From positions 7,631,001 through 7,695,000 of the forward strand of contig NC_135361.1 of the NCBI RefSeq assembly GCF_051622035.1: 64,000 nt of DNA. The letters are read 5' to 3'. The stretch comes from Arctopsyche grandis. Taxonomy: Eukaryota; Arthropoda; Insecta; Trichoptera; Hydropsychidae. Position 1 is the stretch's first letter; every line of letters begins with the position of its first letter. The notes below the pieces were generated by a model. That model was not told the origin of the DNA. It ran no database searches and saw only the letters and a list, made by a program, of their open reading frames with translations. A program made the position numbers and the translations under genes. Below, piece after piece: positions 1 through 11,395 of this stretch.

Positions 1-86
1 GTTCAACGACTGAGATTATTTTAAAACGAAAATAAACTGCCCATTTCACAATTTGCTTATTGCATTATTTCTGCTCATTGTGATTG

Positions 87-395
87 GAATTGAATTAACG
101 AGGTAAATATTTACCCGTGAGCTGGGATACTTCTGGGTATGGCCAAAATTAATTTATCAACAGGGTTGAAAGTAAAGATAAATCAATTTATCAAAATTGT
201 TTCGAATATATGGCTATTTTTGCTTATGGCGATAAGAATTGAATTAACGAGGTAAATATTTACCCGTGAGCTGAGCTACTTCTGGGTATGGCCAAAATTA
301 ATTTATCAACAGGGCTGAAAATAAAGATAAATCAATTTATCAAAATTGTTTCGAATATATGGCTATTTTTGTTTATGGCGATAAGAATTGAATTA
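87..395. repeat. 149-bp tandem duplication (two full units plus 11 bp)
   Basis: Units at 87-235 and 236-384 are nearly identical, and a third begins at 385 but diverges after 11 bases. Each unit starts GAATTGAATTAACGAGG and contains the palindrome GGTAAATATTTACC. The few differences (for example GGGATAC against GAGCTAC) suggest a recent duplication. Short frames inside it are not genes. Confidence 0.93.
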
Positions 396-720
396 TTGCA
401 GCATATATCTACTGATGAAATACATGTGGGTGTATTTTATTTATTTTATTCAAGTTTGGACCACTGTGGCATTACAGGAATCCCTAATGGTTAAAAATAT
501 AACATATAGAAGTGAAATAAAAATGTATATATCTACACAGACAAAAATACATTTATACATAATCATAATAAATAATAATTAGTGTTGTGCCCGATGAAAT
601 ATCATCGCATGGCTTATGGCATATTAAGCTATTAATTTAAAAAAATAAATTAAAAGAAATGTGTCGGTTCTGTTTACAATTTAATAAGAAAATATGATAT
701 AAAAGGTACGATTTCCGACA
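396..720. other. unannotated A+T-rich stretch
   Basis: No coding or repeat structure can be supported. The 13-mer AGTGTTGTGCCCG near 583 recurs near 44262, which may mark a shared repeat end. Confidence 0.4.
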
Positions 721-795
721 CCCCCCCCCCCCCCCGCCTCCAAGTAGTCCGGGCCTTGGAACTTTACTCTAGCTCCCCCCCTCTCGTCGGCCCTG
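721..795 (-). mobile_element. possible hAT-like terminal fragment with poly-C tract
   Basis: Read on the minus strand, the segment starts CAGGGCCGACGAGAGGGGGG and ends in a run of 15 G (C721-735). A CAGGG start followed by G-runs is typical of many non-autonomous hAT elements. No second terminus or target-site duplication was found, so this is a fragment or a chance resemblance. Confidence 0.3.
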
Positions 796-2734
796 CTTGT
801 ACCTAAATATTTCAATAGACAAAAACTACGAGGCCCAAATGGAAGAGAGAAGATCAAAATTCCACTCATATATCACATTCAATTATGAAAATACTGATGA
901 GCGCATGCTACCAGACAAATAGGATAAAATAATCTCCGATTAATCCTACGCTTAATAAGGTGGAAAATATCACATTCAGGCACAGCATCAACGATTTCTT
1001 TGAGAAGTCGGATAGCTCTTGGAATATGAGCCATCCAATAAGTAAACTGTGCAGGCAGAAGTTACAACCATCAAAAAATGATGTATCAAATTAAACTTGA
1101 AAGTAGATCAAAAATTCAAAGGAAATCATTGACTTCTGATGAAAGTGCTACTGGGGCGTTTCGGAGCACACTGTAGATTTTATTTTAAATGGAAATCGGT
1201 CAAATGCCACTGATCCAGTTTCACAAAGGAAATTGGCATAAAATATGTACAATCTGCAAACTAGTGACACACCCACGCTTCATTGTTCAGATGATTACAC
1301 TCCCTACGTACACTTTCCTGGCTATTTCACAGTTCACTGTAAAAGTACGCTTCTCGCGAAAAAGTTCAGCGTCCAAATATTTAGCCAATTAATTCCTCTC
1401 AGACTTTGTGCAATTTTGACAAACGATATTTTGTATGCACTTTGTTTCGTTCGCTAAACATACGCTGTTCCCAATTCAGTGTCGAGGATCGTTGTCCTTT
1501 TTTGTCCTGTTTTATGTTCGTGCGAACGGCTGCGTTAACTTAATCGCCAATTAGCTTCAATCATTTGATCAATTGCAGCTAAAAGTACATGTTGCACAAA
1601 GCAAGCTAGACGTGCGTGCGTCGGTCTAATTTTTGGACCGGTTTTTGATTGCGCAAACCCACAAAACCCTGGCCTTCGTCAATATAGTCCTGGTTGGCTA
1701 CTGTCCAAACTTTTCTGTCGCTTCTCCTATTCTTTCAACTTTCACTCTTTTCTTTGACTCTTATTTTTACTTTACCGATTTTCTAGGTCGTGTGGTTTCA
1801 AAATAACACCATTGCATCACACTTGTTTCCTTGGCTTATAGTAAGTTTCGCAATTAGTTTTAAACGTGCATATATTAAATGTGAACATGAGCGTTTTCGT
1901 TTTTGCATATATGGAGCGTAGGTATGTATGTAACAACCGTCAAAAATGACATTGATTACACTGTTCAACAAATGACGACTTTTTTTTTGGTTCAGAGACG
2001 AGATATGACTTTTCTTATAGATCTATGTCCAGTGAACACGAATCTGGTAATAAAAAATGTTGATTGGCTCGAGATTCGGAGATACATACATATATGTGTT
2101 TTATAAATCGCGTGATTTTTCTATATCTTGGTGTTGTTCGGTCGATGTCTCAAAATTTTTCAATTTCCTGTTCAAAATGAATATTGGAATCTATAGTCGG
2201 GTATTTTATCTTTCATTTGTAGTACTTTTCAGCTTTCAAATCTCTCTAAGTAGTCGTCCAGTTCAAATCAAAGTCAAAAGTACGTATTTTCACTAGGGAT
2301 TTTTTCTCACTGTTAATACTATTTTATATTGAAACATGTTTATTGGGATAGTGTTCTGTCCACACTATTTTTTGTTTTCGTTTAAAAGGGTTAATTGGAA
2401 GTGTGCTTAATTTTAAATCGGTAAAATTACGAGCTAAAAAGTAGAAGGTTTTGCAATACTAATGTTTTCTATACCTTAAGTTGGGTAGGTCATTGAAACT
2501 ACATACTTTCAATAATATTTTATTGGTTTATGACCGGGTCTTCTTCCACTACTAAATCTCAAAGAAACCACTTAGTACCTTTTTTTTGTTGTTCAAAAAA
2601 TATACGCCTTCTGCCTAAAATAATTTAGATATATACATTTATTTAGATCTTTCATAGAAATTTGAAATTCATAATTGTTAATTTTGAGGAAAAAACATTA
2701 ATTATAGAAAACCTTAAAAATAAGGTTGATCGAG
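796..2734. other. unannotated A+T-rich stretch
   Basis: Only short frames, homopolymer runs and TATG microsatellite scraps are visible. I see no gene, RNA or repeat that I can support. Confidence 0.4.
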
Positions 2735-2818
2735 TAAAAAAGCCGGTTTTCGGTTTTTTGAAAAATGGTCAAAAAGCCGGCTTCTCGATTTCGGTTTAAA
2801 CCGACTTGGAAGCCCTAG
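2735..2818 (-). mobile_element. hAT-like MITE end (TAGGGCTTCCAAGTCGG)
   Basis: On the minus strand the segment starts TAGGGCTTCCAAGTCGG, followed by TTTAAACCG and repeated AAGCCGG/AAACCGG motifs. Elements starting CAGGGCTTCCAA with repeated CCGGTT are a common non-autonomous hAT type. The other end could not be located, so this may be a 5'-terminal fragment. Confidence 0.35.
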
Positions 2819-3343
2819 TTACATTGTACATATATATATATATCATTTGTCGACTAAATTTGTTGATAAAAAAATTTTTAGAACTAGCAGCTATAAAGAT
2901 TTCCTAGTATTGCTAATATGATTTTATATTACATTAGTCATATCAGTATTATAGTATTGTAGTACGTTGATCTAAGTAGACTATCATATCGTTGCCTTCA
3001 AGTAAATACTAATATGTATCTAGTTATCGTTTGCTATCATTGTAAACACACAACAAACTGAATCATATTTTATCTTCAATGCTTACTATCTATAGATATA
3101 ATAGTTATATGACTTCATAAGCAATGACTAATTGAGCGTAAATATCCTAGATATCAAATATCGACAGATTGGTCAAGATTCAGGACGAAAACACACCAAG
3201 TCGAACGGCAAGGGCACGTTCTTGGCCATCCGTTGTGAAAAATCCGCATGGATTATATTTTTTCGACAAGTTTTAACTACATTTCTCTAAATATGGTAAT
3301 CATGTCAAACCTATATCAATACAAGTATTTAAGCCTGGGTACC
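2819..3343. other. unannotated A+T-rich stretch
   Basis: Contains a short (TA)n run near 2830. Nothing else is recognisable. Confidence 0.4.
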
Positions 3344-3392
3344 ATAGCATAGATTATGCGTGCTAGCGTTTTTACATGCGCAAAACTATCTA
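3344..3392 (-). repeat. old dispersed repeat, segment 1, copy a
   Basis: Its reverse complement matches 10293-10344 over about 50 bases. Shared blocks include TAGATAGTTTTGC, TAGCACGC and TAATCTATG. Two further segments near this one recur near the second copy but in a different order, so an old element has been rearranged. Confidence 0.6.
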
Positions 3393-4172
3393 ATAACTAA
3401 AAATAAAACTATCACTGTTTGATCTGTGTACATATGTATGTAACTTGTATTGGTTAGAAAGTTTGTTTCGGAGGATTAAACAATTAAATTTGAGGTTATG
3501 AGTTGCAGTCGGAGATACATATGTATACTCATTTATGCAGTTTAGAATAGTTTATTAATACTAAGAGTGCTTTAATGATTTGCTTTAAGAATAGATTATC
3601 AATGAGTGATTGTCCATAAATGAGTTTATGTATTTACAGAAATGAACTTTTCAATCATCAGATAAATTAAATCAGTTGATAACTAAAAATAATTGTATGT
3701 GATGTATGTATGTAAGCTTATTGTAAAAAACTAAATGTATGTAAGCTTATTGTAAATCATATTAACAATTAGATACAACATAACTTCTTATTGAATACTT
3801 ATCTCGCAGATAAAACTCCGTGAAGAGATATGCTTTAAGCCGTGAAATGTCAGATTTGACACATTTGGCCATAAATCAATATATATCGTGTATTACCCTA
3901 CAAGAAGCTACACGCCAAATTTGAAATTTATATATACATATGAGAGTTAAAACTATAAATATTTAAATATTAGAGATAACGAGAACCTATAGGGCAAATT
4001 TTATAAAATATAGAGTGAATTATAGGCGTTTAAACAAATAAAATCTGAAATAGCATATCGAGGCGAAAAGGTTGAAGATAGATTATGGTAGCCTTACGTA
4101 ACGTCATAAACGTCACCGTATCCGAGATTCTGGATATTTGTTACGCATTGTATACGATATTTTATCTCCAAC

Positions 4173-4252
4173 GTAATGGCAGACGATACATTAACGTATA
4201 TTGGTGACCAAAATGAGCAATATAGCAAAGTATGAAAACGATCGGATAAGAG
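4173..4252 (+). repeat. old dispersed repeat, segment 2, copy a
   Basis: Matches 10819-10893 across 75-80 bases: GTAATGGC at the start, TGACCAAA and GAGCAA in the middle, TGAAAACGAT and GGATAAG at the end. A shorter third copy lies inverted at 7982-8020. The overlapping minus-strand 94-codon frame (4094-4378) is not supported as a gene because it lies over repeats. Confidence 0.65.
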
Positions 4253-4336
4253 ATAAAAATGACCACTGACACGAAAGCCATGTGAAACGTAAAGGAGGTA
4301 TGTAATAAAAAAGCACGTACCACATGCCTCTCTCGT

Positions 4337-4374
4337 TGAAATAATAAGATCGTTCGAATTAACAATGACATAAG
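4337..4374 (+). repeat. old dispersed repeat, segment 3, copy a
   Basis: Matches 10472-10509 (GAAATAATAAGAT, then AATTAACAATGACAT). It lies downstream of segment 2 here but upstream of it in the 10-kb copy. Confidence 0.6.
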
Positions 4375-4405
4375 ACACGCCTATTTACAGCTGGAGTCTA
4401 CCTAG

Positions 4406-4444
4406 GCGTGCCATGCCGTACGATTCTGTGTGTCTGCGCTTTAA
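4406..4444 (-). repeat. family C terminal fragment (GCGCAGACACACAGA)
   Basis: The reverse complement matches the left terminus of the inverted-repeat element at 56029-56255. Shared blocks are GCGCAGACACACAGAATCG and TACGGCA, and both are preceded by TTAA. Only one terminus is present here, so it is a truncated copy. Confidence 0.65.
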
Positions 4445-6561
4445 CTTAGATTGTAGACGGTATCCAATTTGGTATCCAAATTTTCTATATTTTCTATCTT
4501 ATCGGTGCGCTCCATTCTTACCAGCTAGCAATTTTTCGAGACTCGTTTTCTCAACATTTCGTCTGCTTGTACAGGAGTTTGTATATTGTATACCAACATT
4601 TTTTTTTTTGTATATTCATATGTATGTAATATCTTCAATATACGAGACATGTTGTGATCATTCATAGATTTTTTAGGTATCATTCTGGCACTTCTTTTGT
4701 CCACCTTTAAATAAACCGCTATTTACATATACAAAGCAAAAAAGCGAAAAAGCATGGGTTTTCTAAGAAATTGACAATAATTTTAGCACGCCCATTGCTT
4801 TTTCAATATCTTCATTCGATTCATTATAGTATATATTTATATTATGATAATTAATTCATATGTATGTACATATACAAATATCATACACTCATGTTAGTGG
4901 GTTGAAATTGTATATTGTAGCGTTGCATTTTTTTTTCAGCATTTTCAATCGACCGAAAGGGGTCTCTTTTTAACCAAAGTTATTTGTATTGTATTAGCTT
5001 TTATAAAAAAAATAATATAAATAAGCTGAAACATCCGAAAGCGATAATTTATGGTGTCACACATTGTGATTCAAATTGAAAAAAAAGCAGTGTTTTTGTT
5101 TTGCGTTGACGAGACATCCGCAGACACTAAATTTCGTTAATTGATGAGACCATAAATAATTTATGATACTATACAGCAGTTTGCGCGCTTTCAATTGACC
5201 CGGATTTTTGACCAATTTAGGTTAGTCAATCGAAGATGCAAAACAAATTGACCGACGGACGATGAATCACGCTTTGCCACTGTACGCTAATTGCTCCGAA
5301 TGTAGTTCTCTCTTAGTCGGAATTACATGTGATCTTCATGACGTGTTTCATTCAAGCCCTCAAATGGGTCAACTTTCATTTTGGAACAAAACATAAAATT
5401 AATGACAGTCCCCATGTCAAGGGACAACCTGGTATCAGCAGACAGCGGTAGACACCAGTCATCGAAAACAGCGAATTTCGGAATTTGGATATGGATTAAG
5501 TTGGAAAAGACGTTTTGCGTCATGGCTAATCTGTAAAAAATAATATAAAAATTCTAAAAAATATATACACTGCCACCAGTCCATTGAAGTTTGTAAAAAT
5601 TGGTATTTTTACCAATTTTCTAAGGTTTTATTTAAATTTAAACGCCGATTCAGTAGATTATTTTTTTTATTCACCTTATCATAAAAATGGAATAATTTTA
5701 CATTAAAAAACCTCAAACTAGATGTTTCTTCACATTCCTAAGGTTTGAAAAAAAAAACTGAAACTTTTTTGTTAAATATTCGTTAAAAAAATGTTACGCC
5801 GATTTTGATTCAGATTTTAAAAAATTTTAAATGTCAAATCATAAAAATCTCTACTATTACATTTTGGCACATATACATATATGTAGTAGTAATATTTTGT
5901 GTATTTAATTTATGAAAAAGAAAAGATAAGAAAGTTGTGCATGTTCATAAAACTATTAAAATGTTCGCATTTGGTGTAACGATTTTGTCAAATATCGGCT
6001 CTATTCGCAATTTGACCTAAGCATGAGAAATATGTAGACAAAGATTTGAGCCGTTAATTTGAAAGTGGTGGAACTCCAAATTTCAGTTCCAACCACACTA
6101 TTGCTGTTTGCTTTAATTCAAAAATTGTTATCACTTATTTTAATTCAATATTTTCAGAATCTTGTAAAAGCAGAGTAAACGCATCACAGGCCGCCAGTAT
6201 TTTTAAATATTGTTAAGCGTAAAACAATACATTTAATGTTTTGCGAAATATTTCTCGAAATGAAGAAAAGTGGACTTATGCCACTTTCAAATATAAAGGC
6301 TTATATGTAGAATAATACTGACTAAAATATTATTATTTACGAGGAATGCAGGAAGTCGACGGTCAAATATCAACGGCTCACGAATTAAACTTGTCAAACA
6401 ATAAACTGTCGCCGGTACACATGATAACTTGGAATTGTGTTTTTATAAAATACTGCTCAAACAAAATATTTATATCAGGGATGGATTGGCTTCACGAAAT
6501 TAAATATCTTATCGTACAAAATAGAGGTAGACCTTTAAGTGCCTAGATAATAGACACATTA
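4445..6561. other. unannotated A+T-rich stretch
   Basis: Contains homopolymer A and T runs and TATG/CATA microsatellites. No convincing gene, RNA or mobile element is visible. Frames such as 6346-6546 have no splice or composition support. Confidence 0.4.
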
Positions 6562-6734
6562 ATTAATCGGGGAAGCTATGATGGGCAACTTGTCCTTTAT
6601 AAGGAGGTACACACGGTAGATCAGATTATTTCGGAGTGAGCGGTGGAAATGTGTGGGCCTCTTGAATCGTTGAATAAATGCTGTGAGGCGACTTTGGCCT
6701 TTCATTTGGATCCTGAACCCACCCCTACGCAACA
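6562..6734 (+). mobile_element. LTR-like repeat, 5'-truncated copy
   Basis: Aligns with the 3' part of 8581-8992. Both have TTATAAGGAGGTAC (TATA-like), then AATAAATGCTGTGA (polyadenylation-signal-like), then ACTTTGGC, and end CACCCCTACGCAACA. A TATA box, AATAAA and a ...CA terminus fit the R-U5 part of a retrotransposon LTR. No reverse transcriptase, primer-binding site or gag-pol remnant is visible, so the LTR call is inferred. Confidence 0.45.
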
Positions 6735-6946
6735 ATATTATATATAAAATTCGGCAAATTTAATTTTATTCTTCTTTCTTAATATATTTATCTTAAACAT
6801 GATTTAAATGCGATAGCATAGCAGCCCAATATGAGACAGACGGGATATAATAGTTTCCAGGAAAGATAATCGAAGTGTTTCGTCATAGAAGATGGATACA
6901 TATATTTAATATGCAAGTACGTGGTTCCTGTAGTTTTAAGGACGTT

Positions 6947-6956
6947 GTGACGTCAC
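6947..6956. promoter_or_regulatory. consensus CRE (TGACGTCA)
   Basis: A perfect TGACGTCA lies at about 6948-6955, the classical CREB/ATF-type bZIP site. One occurrence in noncoding DNA is weak evidence of function. Confidence 0.25.
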
Positions 6957-7417
6957 TGCTTTTTTTAGCGCATGCCACCCACGTTGCAATTTCCGGTTCG
7001 GAATGTATTATTGTTAAGTGTTGCAAGCTGTATATGCATATGCACATATTATATATCATGTAAGCGCCTATCGAATCTATTTATTTATTTATCGTACTAT
7101 TTTAGGAGTGTGGTTGCCGTGTGTGCAAATTCATGTTTTGACCATATGGTCAAAATTATAACGTGCAATAATAATAAGTTCGCATATCGAAACGGTAGTT
7201 GAAGTGACTAAAATGGAAATAAGAAATTGCTGCATTCTACATAAAGTTGAACGAATAATTATCATTGTGGGTGCGAAAATGGGTGGTTAAAATTTTAAGG
7301 GTCAAGGTCATGGCAAATGTCACACTTGCTGTGAGATCGCATGTCAAAAATGATGGAGCGTGATATTGAGATGATTCCAAAGGTTCTTTGATAGTCAATC
7401 ATATTTCTCTTCAATAA

Positions 7418-7701
7418 CACTGAGCAACAAAAAAAAACGGAGCGGAGACTATTTAATCTTTATAAAATTTAACTATTGATTTCAATACTCACTTTTGGCA
7501 CAGCAATACTAGATTTTGAGTTAAAGTCTGCAAAAGTCAAAAATCTGTAAAAATTTCGTATTTTTTTAAATGCTCATATCTCATAAATGAGAAGATACCA
7601 CAAAAATCATTGTTATGTTCGAATTCAGTGGGTTAAACTTAGCAAAGATCGATTAATCTCGGTTCCGGTAAGTGAAAAACGTGAATTTTTGTTGCTCAGT
7701 G
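7418..7701. mobile_element. 284-bp inverted-repeat element B1, TAA target duplication
   Basis: The termini are CACTGAGCAACAAAAA and its reverse complement. The trinucleotide TAA lies immediately outside both ends. Internal A+T-rich sequence recurs at 35583-35810 and, inverted, at 18462-18573. A 3-bp TWA duplication is the hallmark of PIF/Harbinger transposition, so this is probably a non-autonomous Harbinger-like MITE. No transposase is present. Confidence 0.75.
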
Positions 7702-7981
7702 TAATAATAAATAACACTTTTTTACAATGTTTTACTTAGTTAAGTATATAATGCCCTCCCTGAATGCATCAGGTCTTCTAAGACCATGGATGCATTCTTG
7801 CGAGGTACGAGGAGACACCTCTGTGAGGAACAGTACATATAAGTTAAATATAAAATTTTAGAATTAAGTTATTAAGATGTATTTTTTAAATTAGCTAATA
7901 GCTAAAATTATATATAAATAAAATAAAATAGTTTCATTTTGCCAATGGGTCTGACGAACTTCCTACATTCTTCCGATCGCT
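7702..7981. other. unannotated stretch with a small imperfect inverted repeat
   Basis: ATGCATCAGGTCTT at 7764-7777 is followed by an imperfect inverted copy, AAGACCATGGATGCAT, at 7780-7795. The block looks like part of a repeat but no second copy was found in the window. Confidence 0.3.
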
Positions 7982-8020
7982 TTTAAACTTTTCCATTTTG
8001 CGAGGTTTGGCCGCCTATAG
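7982..8020 (-). repeat. old dispersed repeat, segment 2, short inverted copy
   Basis: Reverse complement resembles the 3' end of 4173-4252 and 10819-10893 (GGCCAAACC, GCAAAATGG, AAGTTTAAAA). Confidence 0.4.
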
Positions 8021-8580
8021 AGATTTCAATGCTTCCGCTAATTCGATGGTGAAATTTAAACGTAATAAACACGTTTAAGAATCTAAAAAAATTGGAGACG
8101 GTGACAGCTAACCATTTGCTACTAGCCTGTAGCCTTATATGTTTGACTTTCCGCCCCACACTCGTTTTTTTCAGATTTAAATGCATTTATCTTTTTCACA
8201 CTATGTATATTTTATAAAATTTGCATTATATCTCATATATATGTATTTTTACTTCACTAATATATAGGTTATATAATGAATGTTAAAATGTTTATATTAT
8301 AATGTTGATAATTCAATATGCGTGCTATGGCCAAAACGGTAACAGTTATTTTTGATGTCTCTGCTCGAAACAGTCGATCTTTGTTTTCAATTCTCTGATT
8401 TTGGCTTTTTCGCTTGATTTTGCGTCTATTCAGAATTGCAATATTTTATGAACTTTACATTATACTATTTTATATAAGCAGGTTATTATTTAATATGGTA
8501 AAAAGTTTCCATATGAACACGTTGAAGGTGGCCATTTTATTGTAACTGATAAAATCGAGTGAGATGACAAATCTTTATAA

Positions 8581-8992
8581 TGTAGCGTATGCTAAAAGGA
8601 GCTGCCGGTTAAGTGAAATCGGATTAGGCCAAGGCGCATCCCTGACACTGTGCGACCGTTATAATTGGCTTCGAGGATTATCTCCAGACTAAGTGCAAGT
8701 AGGCTTAACAATGGCCACCGAATTGGCGTAGTAACGGCACCCAGTTCCTTCTCAGAAGTGACAGCGATAGCGTGGGACTGAGTGTCGTGGGAATACATAT
8801 CCGGGTACATGCCCAAACAATAGGGAAGTAATCGGACGTCGAAGATGCCTGTTTATTATAAGGAGGTACTTAGACCATATCAAGACATTCTGGACGGAGG
8901 ACTGCCAGTGTGTGCATCTCCTGAATCACCAATAAATGCTGTGAAACGACTTTGGCTTTTTACTTGGATCCTCCACCCACCCCTACGCAACA
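8581..8992 (+). mobile_element. LTR-like repeat, long copy
   Basis: Begins TGTAGCGTA and ends CTACGCAACA, i.e. TG...CA. It has TTATAAGGAGGTAC at about 8857 and AATAAATGC at about 8931, in promoter/poly(A) order. It is GC-richer than its flanks. The last 170 bases match 6562-6734 in the same orientation. No target-site duplication is obvious. It could be a solo LTR, or both copies could be remains of one element whose interior has decayed. Confidence 0.5.
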
Positions 8993-10292
8993 ATACGTAC
9001 TAAATTACGTACATATTATATCTCAAGTATTTCATTATGAAAAGATAAACAAAATATGGAAAAAAATTTGCTATCCGACTTTAATAAGCACCGCAAATCT
9101 ATCTGATTACAAATGGATTATTTTATTGAATGTGGAATATATTTGCAGACTGTTAATTTGGAATTTTTGGAAGACCAAATGTATTCGGTTGAACCCATTT
9201 GAGAAAGGACATACGTTGTTGGTGTTGTATTGATTGTAAATTACTGTAAAGGAAATACAAATTGTCAAATTTAAGTCGAATTGCGAAATTTTTTATTGAC
9301 CCCGACAATGTGGTCAATTATAGTTCATGCATCCATTTCCGGTTGCAATGATCCGAAAATAGAATTCTCGGTGACGGTATGATATAATTGCTTGTTTAAT
9401 CAACCAAATTTACACGAAAGGTTAATATACGTATGTATACATATATTTATATGCAATGTACAAAAGTATGTATGTATGTATTTAATTTATGTTTCTTTTT
9501 GCGAGACTGACATTGAAGCTTGAAATGAGCAATGACCATTAAAACAGAAATTCAATTTGACTTTATATTAAAATAGAAATGTCTGATGTGTACATTAGGA
9601 ATTTTTTCATTAAATGATTTTTTTATTTATTTTGCACCACATACATAACATACGACGACAGAAAATTCTTATTTTATTTCGGCGCACAATGAACTGAGTA
9701 TGTACAAACAATCTTACAAAAATAATCATATTTGCATGATTATAAATTATGAGAATGAGAAATGAAAGAGCCTTGTGATTTATTTCTAATTACAATACTG
9801 TAATGCTATTCGTACATATTATAATACATATGTACTTCGAATTATGTTAAATAAAAACATGATACGGGCAGGTAGATATGTATGTACTTAATATATATGA
9901 TATGTATACTATGTACAATTGTAAATACATAAAAATACAATACAGGGGTTCATAATTCCGGGCTTTGTGTATAAGAGATCAGAAATTAAATTTTCAAAAT
10001 TCAAAAAGCAGGAGTCTCAATAAATCTGAATCTAACCTTCAGTACGTTTGACTTAATTGACTTTCAGTACGTACGTATTTACTGGTCGTATATTATTATA
10101 CTATGTTTTTCTATTAGCTTTCAGAATTCGTGTCAAAATCTTATTAGTTTTTTCAACTGCAATTAAAATCGTCTATGACTCCGTTGCAAAAGTTCCGAAT
10201 CCTGTGTAAAATTTTAGGAATACTCAAATAACCGTTTAATCTTAAGGTGAAGATACATATGTACATAGAGTGGTGCGTGACATGGTTTTTTT
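8993..10292. other. unannotated A+T-rich stretch
   Basis: Rich in TATG microsatellites (9430-9485, 9880-9910). No gene or further repeat is supported. Confidence 0.4.
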
Positions 10293-10344
10293 TAGATAGT
10301 TTTGCACATGCAAAAAAAAATGTTAGCACGCCTAATCTATGTCA
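10293..10344 (+). repeat. old dispersed repeat, segment 1, copy b
   Basis: Matches the reverse complement of 3344-3392. Confidence 0.6.
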
Positions 10345-10471
10345 TCGTGATCCTTGGCAAAACTCACCCCAACAGTTATTTTGATGATATTTAATACTTT
10401 TATTGACAAAGGTTTGACAGTGATCGAAAAATGGTGATTCCCATATTTGAAGAAATGTATGAGAAACATGT

Positions 10472-10509
10472 CGAAATAATAAGATTATACAAATTAACAA
10501 TGACATGAA
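10472..10509 (+). repeat. old dispersed repeat, segment 3, copy b
   Basis: Matches 4337-4374. Confidence 0.6.
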
Positions 10510-10818
10510 GATGAAGAGCACACTCTTCGATGTTTTCTTGTCATTACTGACGTAATTGATAAGGATCTGTAATTCTAGATGCTTTTGAGGTTATAAATTA
10601 TGTAATAAGACAATATATAAAAAACCTAATTAAGAAATCACCAATTCTCTCCGTAAACTTTGATCATGAGTATGGCAAAGTGCTCAATCTGCCATAGTGT
10701 GAGGGGGGCGAAAATGGAAATAGTGTGGACAAATGGGACAGTGTATACGATAGACGTCACCGTGAAAGAAGATGCAGTACAATTTTCTATGTGTCTATTA
10801 CGATTATTTTTTACCATG

Positions 10819-10893
10819 GTAATGGCGGATTTTTCCACTTATATTGATGACCAAACCGAGCAAAATGGCAAAGTTTGAAAACGATAGGATAAG
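10819..10893 (+). repeat. old dispersed repeat, segment 2, copy b
   Basis: Matches 4173-4252. The open frames over it on both strands (10638-10878) are explained by the repeat rather than by a gene. Confidence 0.65.
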
Positions 10894-11162
10894 AACCCAA
10901 ACTTCGTCAGACGACAAAATCGATTCTGAACTAAGAAGAGGTTAGTAAAAATGTGAGTTGATTTTTGTAGAACAATTATGTCTTTTGAAATCCTTGGTTT
11001 CTTTATTTTATCCCAGTCTGATAGTTAAAATCATCAAGTGGGTGAGAGTTGGTGCTACGTTTCAATATTTTAATGCGATATTAATGTATTTTTATGCCGT
11101 TAGTACTAGTCGATTTGTTCCACTGTGCAGCGATGTAAAAAAATATATAATTTTCTCCCCTT

Positions 11163-11395
11163 TTCCTTGAAGTGAGAATCTTATTAGTGCGAGTGAGAGG
11201 GAGAGAGGGAGTGTCAGACGGGTTTCGGGGGGGTTGAAGGTGTCAAACACCTCCAGGATGAACCAGCCAGTGTCTGCTGAGGGAATGTAAGGAGTGTGGG
11301 TGGGATGGGTGGGAAAAGGGGAGTGAGACTGACGAAGGATTTTTATACGGAAAAAACGGGAGAGGGAAAGGGACGGGTTGCGCACACTCGCAGAA
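11163..11395 (+). other. purine-rich (G/A) tract
   Basis: The plus strand is dominated by GAGAGGGAG-, GGGGGG- and GGGTGGGATGGGTGGG-type runs. This differs sharply from its A+T-rich surroundings. It could form G-quadruplex or triplex structures or be old tandem GA repeat. The complementary 97-codon minus frame (11092-11385) is low-complexity and unlikely to be a gene. Confidence 0.55.

Noticed and set aside
11092..11385. 97-codon minus-strand ORF
   Set aside because: Complement of the purine-rich tract; low complexity.
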